Source of the DNA: Peptococcaceae bacterium BRH_c4a
GTDB taxonomy: Bacteria; Bacillota; Desulfotomaculia; Desulfotomaculales; Desulfocucumaceae
DNA: 64,000 bases
Assembly (NCBI GenBank): GCA_000961585.1
Contig: LADN01000098.1
Span: 1-64,000 of the forward strand
Direction of reading: 5' to 3'
Shown: positions 42,392 to 49,792 of the stretch, in pieces
How positions within the stretch are numbered: the first letter of the stretch is position 1
Layout: each line of letters starts with the position of its first letter
Notes under the pieces: generated by a model
What the model was told of the DNA's origin: nothing
The model's database searches: none
Seen by the model: only the letters and a program-made list of their open reading frames with translations
Program-made: the position numbers and the translations under genes

Positions 42392-43798
42392 GTGGTTGAA
42401 AACAGAAGAAGAATACCCCGGGTGGTGGTAGGCGCCCCCTGCGGCAGGTCCGGAAAAACAACTGTTACACTGGGGCTGCTTGCAGCCTTGAAAAGCCGTG
42501 GAATTAGGGTTCAACCCTTTAAAAAAGGCCCCGACTTTATTGATCCCGGTTGGATGACCATGGTTACCGGGCGGCCCTGCCGGAATCTGGACAGCTTTAT
42601 GATGACCAAACAGGTAATACTTGATTCTTTCATGACAAGCGCCGCCGACGCTGATATTGGCGTGGTGGAGGGGGCCATGGGGCTTTTTGACGGGGTTGAC
42701 ATTGAAGGCAGCGGCAGTACCGCAGAAATAGCAAAGTCCATTGCCGCACCGGTGTTGCTGGTGGTTGACACCACCAGGATGACCAGAAGCATAGCCCCAC
42801 TGGTAAAAGGGTTCACAAGTTTTGACCCTAATCTTACAGTGGCAGGGGTAATTTTGAATAAGGTGGCCAGGCCAAGGCATGAGGCTATGCTCAGGGAGGC
42901 CGTGGAAAAATATTGCGGCATACCTGTCCTGGGGGTAATCCCCAAGGGCCGGCAGTTTACCATTCCAGACCGTCATCTGGGCCTGGTTCCCGCAGCAGAG
43001 AGGGATGATCTGGCAGCCTCGGTGGATGAAATAGGAAAGGCTGCCATACGCTTCTTTGATATGGACAGAATTTTGGAGGTGGCGGCGTCTGCTCCTTTGT
43101 TGAGTTCTTCCGGCTTCCGGCGGATTTTCTGCCGCAGGTCTGACCAAAACGGTCAAAAACCCGTTGTGGGGGTATTTAGGGACAGGGCTTTCACCTTTTA
43201 TTACCCGGAAAACATTGAGGCTCTGGAAGAGGCCGGAGCCCGCCTGGTGGAGATTGACGCTATAAATGACCAGGTTTTGCCCGGTATTGACGCTCTTTAC
43301 ATCGGGGGGGGATTTCCGGAGGTCTTTGCAGCCGGGCTGGAAGCCAACCAGGGGCTGAGGAAGGCTGTGAAGGAGGGGGTGGAGTCCGGGCTGCCGGTAT
43401 ACGCCGAGTGCGGGGGACTTATGTACCTTGCCCGGAACCTCGTCTGGAAAGACCGGAAATACCAGATGTCAGGCTGCCTTCCCTTTGACGTGGTGATGTC
43501 CGACCGTCCCCAGGGACATGGGTACGAGGTGGTGGAGGTTTGTTCGGACAATCCTTTCTTTTCCATGGACAGTATTGTCAGGGGACATGAATTCCACCAT
43601 TCCAGTGTTGAAAATATTGATGAAAGCATGGTTTCCTTCGCCTTCAGGGTAACCAGGGGCTGGGGCATTGACGGCCGCAGGGACGGGGCTGTATATAAAA
43701 ATGTACTGGCCTGCTACAGCCACATGCACGCCCGGTCCTGCCCGGAATGGGCCCCGGCGGTTGTGAAGAGGGCGCTGGAGTTCAGGGAGGGAAGCTGA
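42392..43798 (+). CDS. dsrN: DsrN, CobB/CbiA-type siroheme amidase
   Basis: 468 residues from GTG 42392 (GGGGGGG upstream). The N-terminal dethiobiotin-synthetase-like domain has P-loop GAPCGRSGKTTVTLGLL and GPDFIDPGWM. The C-terminal class I amidotransferase domain has the catalytic cysteine in YAECGGLMYL and a histidine in CYSHMHARSC. Cobyrinate a,c-diamide synthases share this architecture, but the position after dsrC identifies the dsr-linked form thought to amidate the sirohaem of DsrAB. Confidence 0.92.
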   Translation: MVENRRRIPRVVVGAPCGRSGKTTVTLGLLAALKSRGIRVQPFKKGPDFIDPGWMTMVTGRPCRNLDSFMMTKQVILDSFMTSAADADIGVVEGAMGLFDGVDIEGSGSTAEIAKSIAAPVLLVVDTTRMTRSIAPLVKGFTSFDPNLTVAGVILNKVARPRHEAMLREAVEKYCGIPVLGVIPKGRQFTIPDRHLGLVPAAERDDLAASVDEIGKAAIRFFDMDRILEVAASAPLLSSSGFRRIFCRRSDQNGQKPVVGVFRDRAFTFYYPENIEALEEAGARLVEIDAINDQVLPGIDALYIGGGFPEVFAAGLEANQGLRKAVKEGVESGLPVYAECGGLMYLARNLVWKDRKYQMSGCLPFDVVMSDRPQGHGYEVVEVCSDNPFFSMDSIVRGHEFHHSSVENIDESMVSFAFRVTRGWGIDGRRDGAVYKNVLACYSHMHARSCPEWAPAVVKRALEFREGS

Positions 43799-43816
43799 GA
43801 GCTGACAGCTTTTTTC
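43792..43816 (+). terminator. short terminator at the dsrN stop
   Basis: AAGCTG and CAGCTT form a six-base stem that includes the stop codon, followed by TTTTT. Confidence 0.55.
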
Positions 43817-43817
43817 A

Positions 43818-44011
43818 GCGTTAAGGAAAGCATGTGCCACATTAAAACATTAAAGCGCTAAAGCCTTATCGGCACTAGTTCCTCCGGGGGTCGCTCCGGG
43901 GTCGCTTGAGGGTCGCTTTTAAAGTATGCTGTCACTATTCTGGCTTCTGGCTCCTGGATTCCGCCGTCTGCAAGACGGCACCGCCGACAAGGCGGTTTTT
44001 TCTTTTTTTAC
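43818..44011. repeat. intergenic repeat-family copy with terminator hairpin
   Basis: The unit GCGTTAAGGAAAGCATGTG..TTAAAGCGCTAAA is followed by GGGTCGCT segments, three heptads (CTGGCTT, CTGGCTC, CTGGATT, 43940-43960), the hairpin GCCGTCT-GCA-AGACGGC and a terminator CCGCC-GACAA-GGCGG with a T run. It lacks the 220-bp palindromic block of the long copies. Confidence 0.8.
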
Positions 44012-44072
44012 ATACTTATAGCCCCGCCAACGCAAAATATAATCATACTCTATTGCTGGGGGGGGAGAGATT

Positions 44073-44786
44073 TTGAACTGCCGGAATGAAAAAAGGGTTG
44101 TGGTAACGCTTGTGGCCTTAATAATAGCCGGGATAATGGCCTGGCAGGGGCCTGAAGCCTTTGGGCAAAACAGAGTTCTCTATTGGGGGAGCAGCGGAAG
44201 CGAGGTTAAAAAGGTGCAGTCCTTGCTAAACAGGTGGGGCTACTACAATGGCGCTATTGACGGGTATTATTCGGGAAAAACCTTCAGGGCGGTGCAGGAT
44301 TTTCAAAGGAAAAACGGCTTAAACGTGGATGGGGTGGTGGGTCCCCAGACCTGGTCGGCCCTGGGCCATCCCGCCGTAAGGCGGCAGGCCACCTCGCAGG
44401 CGGCGGCCGGAGGGTCCTCCAGGGGGATAACAGACAGAGACAATGTTTATCTGCTGGCCAGGGTTATCGAGGGAGAGGCAGCCGATGAGTCCTATGTGGG
44501 CAAAGTGGCTGTAGGCGCAGTGATTGTGAACAGAACCCAGAGCGGGGCCTTTCCCAATTCGCTGGCCGGGGTTATTTATCAGCCCCATGCCTTTGAGTCT
44601 GTAACCAACGGCCAGTACACAAGACCTGTGTCCGCTGAGACACTCAGGGCCGCCCAGGAGGCCATAAATGGTTTTGATCCCACCGGGGGTGCTCTGTTTT
44701 TCTGGAATCCCTATAAAAAGGTCAGTGCCTGGATATGGTCCAGGCCGGTGATAACTCAAATAGGACGGCATGTATTTGCCAGATAA
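44073..44786 (+). CDS. sleB: spore cortex-lytic enzyme SleB
   Basis: 237 residues from TTG 44073 (GGGGGGAGA upstream). Signal peptide (about 1-32), a peptidoglycan-binding domain (VLYWGSSGSEVKKVQSLLNR..FQRKNGLNVDGVVGPQTW), a short linker, and a SleB hydrolase domain starting NVYLLARVIEGEAADESYVG with the catalytic glutamate and GALFFWNPYKKVS. It acts on the spore cortex during germination. It overlaps the next gene region, consistent with the usual sleB-ypeB operon. Confidence 0.96.
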   Translation: MNCRNEKRVVVTLVALIIAGIMAWQGPEAFGQNRVLYWGSSGSEVKKVQSLLNRWGYYNGAIDGYYSGKTFRAVQDFQRKNGLNVDGVVGPQTWSALGHPAVRRQATSQAAAGGSSRGITDRDNVYLLARVIEGEAADESYVGKVAVGAVIVNRTQSGAFPNSLAGVIYQPHAFESVTNGQYTRPVSAETLRAAQEAINGFDPTGGALFFWNPYKKVSAWIWSRPVITQIGRHVFAR

Positions 44787-44799
44787 GGAGTTGTTGCAG

Positions 44800-46170
44800 G
44801 TGTTCAAGAAATACAGGTGGATTTTATCTTTAGTCCTGGGAATTGTTTTGCTGGCCGGGGTGGGCCGCTGGGGTTATGGGCAGATGGTAGCCCGGAGGGC
44901 GGCTGAAACCGCTTTAAACAACAAGTATAACCTGGCTTTTTATAATCTCTTAAACAATATCCAAAATATTGAGGTAACTCTTTCCAAGACCCTAGTGGGT
45001 GAGGAGACCTGGCAGGACTCTCAGCTTTTTATGAGGCTGTGGCAGGAGTCGCTGTCAGCCCAGGCTAATCTTGGGCAAATCCCGGTTCCCGACAACACCG
45101 TGGCCCGGACCATTAAATACTTAAACCAGGTGGGAGGTTTCTCTCAAACCCTGGCCGCCCAAACGGCGGGGGGAATGTCTAAAACCGAGGATCAGTGGCG
45201 CAATCTGCAAAATCTCTACAGGCAGGCAGGCCAGCTTAACAGTGAAATGCACAGGGTGGGGGCCAGCCTGTCCAGCGGCGCCCTAACCATGAGCGAGCTC
45301 AAAAGGGAAAGCGGGCTGATGCTGCGCAGGGCGGGGCCACAGCTGGCAAACAGCAATTTTCAGTTTATGGACAGGAATATGCAGCAGTTCCCCACCCTGA
45401 TATATGACGGGCCCTTTTCGGATCATTTGGAACGTAAGACCCCGGCCGGGATCAGCGGCCCCCAGATAAGTCCCGACCAGGCCGGTAACAAGGCGCTGGC
45501 CTTTGTGGGACCAAGGCCCAATACAAACTACACTGCCGGCGCTGTCAGCAAAGACAACGGAAGGATTCCGCTGTATCGTGTGGATATAACGCCCAACCCT
45601 GCCCGGGCCGGGGAGAAGATCGTAATGGGTGTTTCCAGGCAGGGCGGCCTGCCCATCTGGATGCTGAATACCAGGCCTATTGACAGTACGGGTATTTCAG
45701 TGCGGGAAGCCGGGGACACGGCCGGTGGTTTTCTGGCGGATAGAGGCTTTAAGGATATGGAGCCGGCGTACTATGAGATACGCAGCAACATGGCTGTGTT
45801 TAATTACGCCGCCACCCAGGGCGGGGTTATAATCTACCCCGACCAGATAAAGGTTTCTGTGGCCCTGGACGATGGCCAGGTGGTGGGTTTTGACGCCACC
45901 AACTACTGGATGGCCCACAGGACCAGGGAATTGCCCAATCCGGTGCTGACCGTGGCCCAGGCCAGAGAAAAGCTCAGCCCCAGGCTGCAGGACGTTAGTC
46001 CCGGCAGACTGGCCCTTATACCAAAAACGGTGGACATGGAAGTGCTTACCTATGAATTTCAGGGCCGGCTGGACAATGACGTATTCCTCATTTACATAGA
46101 CGCAGTGACAGGCGAGGAAGAGAAGGTCTTAAGGGTGATCAGAACAAATGAAGGAGTACTTACTATGTAG
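44800..46170 (+). CDS. ypeB: germination protein YpeB
   Basis: About 456 residues from GTG 44800 (AAGGAG nine bases upstream); an ATG at 44770 inside sleB is less likely. One N-terminal membrane anchor (ILSLVLGIVLLAGVG) is followed by a helical domain (about 35-190) and C-terminal PepSY-type domains. YpeB is needed for localisation and stability of SleB in the spore, and the adjacent gene order is as in Bacillus. Confidence 0.94.
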   Translation: MFKKYRWILSLVLGIVLLAGVGRWGYGQMVARRAAETALNNKYNLAFYNLLNNIQNIEVTLSKTLVGEETWQDSQLFMRLWQESLSAQANLGQIPVPDNTVARTIKYLNQVGGFSQTLAAQTAGGMSKTEDQWRNLQNLYRQAGQLNSEMHRVGASLSSGALTMSELKRESGLMLRRAGPQLANSNFQFMDRNMQQFPTLIYDGPFSDHLERKTPAGISGPQISPDQAGNKALAFVGPRPNTNYTAGAVSKDNGRIPLYRVDITPNPARAGEKIVMGVSRQGGLPIWMLNTRPIDSTGISVREAGDTAGGFLADRGFKDMEPAYYEIRSNMAVFNYAATQGGVIIYPDQIKVSVALDDGQVVGFDATNYWMAHRTRELPNPVLTVAQAREKLSPRLQDVSPGRLALIPKTVDMEVLTYEFQGRLDNDVFLIYIDAVTGEEEKVLRVIRTNEGVLTM

Positions 46171-46184
46171 TCGGGATTTTGGGT

Positions 46185-46275
46185 CAGAATACAGAATTCA
46201 GGAGTCAGGAGCCAGAATGGTTTCCTTGGCGGGAAGTGGGGTAAATGCTTAAAATCTCCTGTCTCCTGTATTCTA
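46185..46275. repeat. inverted pair of heptad arrays after ypeB
   Basis: The left arm is CAGAATA, CAGAATT, CAGGAGT, CAGGAGC, CAGAATG (46185-46219). The right arm is CTCCTGT, CTCCTGT, ATTCT (46256-46275). The arms can pair partly. The array begins 15 bp after the ypeB stop. Confidence 0.75.
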
Positions 46276-46310
46276 ATACATGCATAATTCTTGCTTCTAA
46301 ACTTTCCCTG

Positions 46311-46340
46311 TTGACTTTAAAAAAAGCCCTGTGCTATAAT
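46311..46340 (+). promoter_or_regulatory. sigma-A promoter of the T-box operon
   Basis: TTGACT and TATAAT with an 18-bp spacer, placed directly before the T-box leader. Confidence 0.8.
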
Positions 46341-46346
46341 TGCCGT

Positions 46347-46600
46347 AATTTCTATAGTTATGGTTATGAAGGGGAATATGGGCAGGTGTAGTCTTTAGCG
46401 ATCCGGGGATGGTGAAAGCCTGGTAGGCGAAGTTGCCCGTGCCGCCCCGGAGCTGCAGGACTAAAACCCAAGGGGTAGTAAGCTCTGCCGGAAGCCCCCG
46501 TTAACGGGCGCTGAAGAGGGCCGTATGTATTATGGCCAATTTGGGTGGTACCGCGAGAAGAATCTCTCGTCCCTTATATTATTGGGGACGGGAGTTTTTT
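46347..46600 (+). promoter_or_regulatory. T-box riboswitch leader
   Basis: The conserved T-box sequence GGGTGGTACCGCG (46543-46555) is followed by a terminator, CTCTCGTCCC pairing with GGGACGGGAG plus six T. Stem I has AGTC/GACT and CCGGGG/CCCCGG helices and the distal loop GGTGAAAGCC. The specifier side reads GAGCTGCAG; by comparison with the usual GAACnnnA pattern the codon would be TGC (46454-46456), cysteine. A leucine CTG reading, one base earlier, is the main alternative. It controls the operon from the Lrp-type gene onward. Confidence 0.9.
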
Positions 46601-46644
46601 ATTTGAATATACCCCCGGGGGGTCAATGTAAGGGAGGTGCCGGC

Positions 46645-47124
46645 GTGAAAGAAATACTGGAATTACTGGAGTCCAATTCCAAGCTTACCGAAAACGATAT
46701 TGCCATAATGCTTTCCATGGATGTGGAAGAAGTAAGAAGTAAGATAAAGGAATTGGAGAACAACAAGACCATTCTTAAATACATTACACTGGTAAACTGG
46801 GAAAAGGTGGGAGAGGAGAAGGTTTCCGCAATGATCGAGGTGCGTACCACACCCCAGCGGGATGTGGGCTTCGATTCAGTGGCCGAGAGGATATACCGTT
46901 TTCCAGAGGTGCGCAGCGTTCGTCTGCTGTCCGGGACATATGATCTGGGAGTATTTATTGAGGGCAGGACCATGAGAGAGGTCAGCCATTTTGTGGCCAC
47001 GAAATTATCCACCATTGAAGGGGTGGTCAGCACCACAACGCATTTTGTGCTAAAAACTTATAAGCAGGATGGGGTAATCATCGAGGATGATGAAGAAGAT
47101 AGGAGGTTGGTGGTGTCGCCGTGA
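46645..47124 (+). CDS. Lrp/AsnC-family regulator
   Basis: 159 residues from GTG 46645, with GGGAGGTG upstream and after the T-box terminator; a more upstream ATG would start inside the leader and is rejected. N-terminal helix-turn-helix (LTENDIAIMLSMDVEEVRSK, KELENNKTI) and C-terminal RAM ligand domain (VRLLSGTYDLGVFIEGRTMR). It overlaps the aminotransferase gene by four bases and probably senses an amino acid to control the operon. Confidence 0.92.
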   Translation: MKEILELLESNSKLTENDIAIMLSMDVEEVRSKIKELENNKTILKYITLVNWEKVGEEKVSAMIEVRTTPQRDVGFDSVAERIYRFPEVRSVRLLSGTYDLGVFIEGRTMREVSHFVATKLSTIEGVVSTTTHFVLKTYKQDGVIIEDDEEDRRLVVSP

Positions 47125-48326
47125 TTAATAAAAACAACTGGTCTGAAAGAATTAACCCTGTGGTTCGAAGCATACCGCCTTCCGGAATACGTAAATTTTT
47201 TGATATGGCCACCGAAATGAAAGGTGTAATTTCGCTGGGTGTGGGTGAACCGGATTTTGTTACGCCCTGGCATATAAGGGAGGGTTGTATTTATTCTCTG
47301 GAAAAGGGATACACCATGTATACCTCAAACCAGGGACTACTGGAACTGCGGGAAGAGATTGCCCGGGATCTTGACATTACTTACGGGGTGACATACGATG
47401 CCCGGAGGGAACTGCTGGTGACGGTTGGAGTGAGTGAGGGCCTGGACCTTTCCATGAGGGCGCTTATTTGCCCCGGAGACGAGGTGCTTATTCCGGAGCC
47501 TTCATATGTTTCTTATGCGCCCGCCACCGCCCTGGCGGGCGGAGTTCCGGTGACCATTGCCACCAGTGTTGAGGAGGAGTTCAGACTGACGGCGGACAGG
47601 GTGGAGAAGGCCATCACTCCACGAACCAAGATACTGCTGCTTTGTTATCCCAACAATCCCACCGGGGCCGTGCTCAGGCGCCGGGACCTGCTGGAGATTG
47701 CCGAGGTGGTCAGAGACCATGACCTGATTGTTATTTCGGATGAAATCTACGACAAGCTCACCTATATCGGAAGCCATACCTGTTTTTCATCAATACCCGG
47801 GATGCGGGATCGTACCGTTCTTCTAAACGGTTTTTCCAAGTCTTACGCCATGACCGGCTGGCGTATAGGATATGCGGCAGGCAATTCTGATTTTATAGGG
47901 GCCATGAATAAAATTCACCAGTACAGCATACTTTGCGCCCCTATAACGGCCCAGATGGCCGCCCTGGAGGCCCTTAAAAACGGTCGGGAGGGAATGAGGA
48001 AAATGGTGCAGCACTACAACAGACGCCGGCACTTGGTTATGCAGGCCTTTAAGGATATGGGAATACCGTGCTTTGAGCCGGGGGGGGCCTTTTATACCTT
48101 TCCCGACATCAGTTCCACCGGCCTTACCTCCGAGATGTTTGCCGAAAAGCTGCTGATGGAGGAAAAGGTGGCAGTTATTCCGGGTAATGCCTTCGGGCCC
48201 AGTGGCAGTGGTTTTGTGCGCTGTGCTTACGCTGCGTCCATGGAAGACCTGGGAGAGGCCTTCAGAAGGATGTCTGGCTTTGTAAAACGAAACGGCGTAC
48301 AATCAAAAATCGTGGTCAACCTTTAG
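47121..48326 (+). CDS. class I/II aminotransferase (aspartate/aromatic type)
   Basis: 401 residues from GTG 47121 (overlapping the regulator's stop). Fold type I motifs: GVGEPDFVTPWHIREG, YTSNQGLLELREEIA, LLCYPNNPTGAVL, ISDEIYDKLTY, PLP lysine in NGFSKSYAMTGWRIGYA, and FVRCAYA with the carboxylate-binding arginine. It would turn an amino acid into the 2-oxo acid used by IorAB encoded downstream. Confidence 0.93.
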   Translation: MINKNNWSERINPVVRSIPPSGIRKFFDMATEMKGVISLGVGEPDFVTPWHIREGCIYSLEKGYTMYTSNQGLLELREEIARDLDITYGVTYDARRELLVTVGVSEGLDLSMRALICPGDEVLIPEPSYVSYAPATALAGGVPVTIATSVEEEFRLTADRVEKAITPRTKILLLCYPNNPTGAVLRRRDLLEIAEVVRDHDLIVISDEIYDKLTYIGSHTCFSSIPGMRDRTVLLNGFSKSYAMTGWRIGYAAGNSDFIGAMNKIHQYSILCAPITAQMAALEALKNGREGMRKMVQHYNRRRHLVMQAFKDMGIPCFEPGGAFYTFPDISSTGLTSEMFAEKLLMEEKVAVIPGNAFGPSGSGFVRCAYAASMEDLGEAFRRMSGFVKRNGVQSKIVVNL

Positions 48327-48358
48327 CGGGTGTAGTAAGGGTAAGGAAGTGGAGTTGC

Positions 48359-49663
48359 ATGATTTGGGATCCCCGACATGAATGTATCAGCCGGGAACAA
48401 CTTAGAGAATTACAGTTCAGAAGACTTAAGGAAACCCTGAAATTGGTGTATAACCGGGTTCCCTATTACAAAGAACAGTTTGACCGGTGCGGGGTGCTGC
48501 CTGAAGACCTCAGTTGCCTGGAAGATATAAGGAAATTTCCTTTTACCGCCAAGCTGGCTTTAAGGGACAATTATCCTTACGGTCTGTTTGCCGCACCCAT
48601 GAAAGATGTGGTCCGGCTGCACGCCTCCTCGGGCACAACCGGAAAGCCCATCGTGGTGGGATACACTAAAAATGATTTAAAAAACTGGTCCGAACTCATT
48701 GCCCGTATCGTTACCATGGCCGGTGTCACAGACGAGGACGTGGCTCAAATTACCTTTGGCTACGGGCTTTTTACCGGGGCCTTTGGTCTTCACTACGGGC
48801 TGGAAAGGGCTGGAGTCACCATTGTGCCGTCATCGGTGGGAAATACTGAAAAGCAGATTATGCTGATGAAGGACTTTGGGGCCACCGTTCTGGTGGGAAC
48901 ACCTTCCTACGCCCTTCACCTGGCCGAGGCCGCCGCGAAAATGGGTATCGGCCCCGGGGATTTGAAGCTGAGGGTGGGCCTTTTTGGGGCCGAGGCCTGG
49001 TCGGAGAGCATGCGCTGCGAACTGGAGAAGGCCTGGGGCATTAAGGCCACCGACAACTATGGTCTCAGCGAGGTGATGGGGCCGGGGGTATCCGGGGAAT
49101 GCACAGAGGCTCTGGGTATGCACGTAAACGAGGACCACTTCCTGGTGGAGGTCATAGATCCGGAAACAGGCCATCCCAAAGGGCCGGGAGAGCCGGGAGA
49201 ACTGGTGATCACCACCCTGACCAAGGAGGCCTTTCCGGTTATCAGGTACCGTACCAGGGATATAACCACCCTGAATTATGATCCCTGTATTTGCGGCAGA
49301 ACCTTGGCCAGGATGCGAAAGGTTACCGGCAGGACCGACGACATGCTGATTATTTCCGGGGTAAATGTATTTCCCTCTCAGATTGAAAGCGTTCTTGTGG
49401 AAATAGATGGCATTTCCCCCCATTATCAGATAATTGTTACCAAAAAGGGATACCTGGATATGCTGGAAGTCCGGGTGGAGCCCACAGAAAAGGCATTTAC
49501 AGGCAACTTCAAGGATCTTGAGGCTCTGGAGGTTAAAATAAAGTCCCGGCTTCAGAGCGTGCTCTCCATAGGCGCCAGAGTCAGGCTGGCGGAGCCCTTC
49601 TCCATCGAAAGAAGCCAGGGGAAGGCCAAAAGGGTTATTGATAACAGACCGAAAAGCAGTTAG
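48359..49663 (+). CDS. paaK: phenylacetate-CoA ligase family enzyme
   Basis: 434 residues. The adenylate-forming motif is LHASSGTTGKPIVVGYT, and the PaaK pattern includes KATDNYGLSEVMGPGVSGEC, VIRYRTRDIT and GRTDDMLIISGVNVFPSQIE. It links arylacetyl groups with CoA and AMP. Next to iorAB it may run in the reverse direction, or activate free arylacetate for re-use. Confidence 0.92.
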   Translation: MIWDPRHECISREQLRELQFRRLKETLKLVYNRVPYYKEQFDRCGVLPEDLSCLEDIRKFPFTAKLALRDNYPYGLFAAPMKDVVRLHASSGTTGKPIVVGYTKNDLKNWSELIARIVTMAGVTDEDVAQITFGYGLFTGAFGLHYGLERAGVTIVPSSVGNTEKQIMLMKDFGATVLVGTPSYALHLAEAAAKMGIGPGDLKLRVGLFGAEAWSESMRCELEKAWGIKATDNYGLSEVMGPGVSGECTEALGMHVNEDHFLVEVIDPETGHPKGPGEPGELVITTLTKEAFPVIRYRTRDITTLNYDPCICGRTLARMRKVTGRTDDMLIISGVNVFPSQIESVLVEIDGISPHYQIIVTKKGYLDMLEVRVEPTEKAFTGNFKDLEALEVKIKSRLQSVLSIGARVRLAEPFSIERSQGKAKRVIDNRPKSS

Positions 49664-49666
49664 CGG

Positions 49667-49775
49667 TAAGCGATAAGCTATAAGCATTAAGCTATAGCAT
49701 GCTGTTAACATTTGACTTTCAGTCAAATGTCTTTTATTGGGATAATGGCTTACAGCTTACAGCTTACAGCTTACT
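49667..49775. repeat. inverted heptad arrays (TAAGCTA type) flanking a terminator
   Basis: Left arm: TAAGCGA, TAAGCTA, TAAGCAT, TAAGCTA (49667-49694). Right arm: GCTTACA three times, then GCTTACT (49748-49775). The arms are inverted copies of each other, and the terminator stem lies in the middle. Confidence 0.8.
49708..49736 (+). terminator. terminator hairpin between paaK and iorA
   Basis: ACATTTGACT and AGTCAAATGT form a perfect 10-bp stem with a TTC loop, followed by CTTTTATT. It may limit read-through into the second iorAB. Confidence 0.75.
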
Positions 49776-49792
49776 TAGGAGGTGGACAGTTT

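Noticed and set aside
42392-43798. Cobalamin biosynthesis gene cobB as the primary role
   Set aside because: No other cobalamin gene is nearby and the gene directly follows dsrC, the usual place of dsrN; a shared role cannot be excluded.
46525-46644. Upstream start for the Lrp-type gene
   Set aside because: It begins within the T-box leader and runs through its terminator; GTG 46645 has GGGAGGTG.
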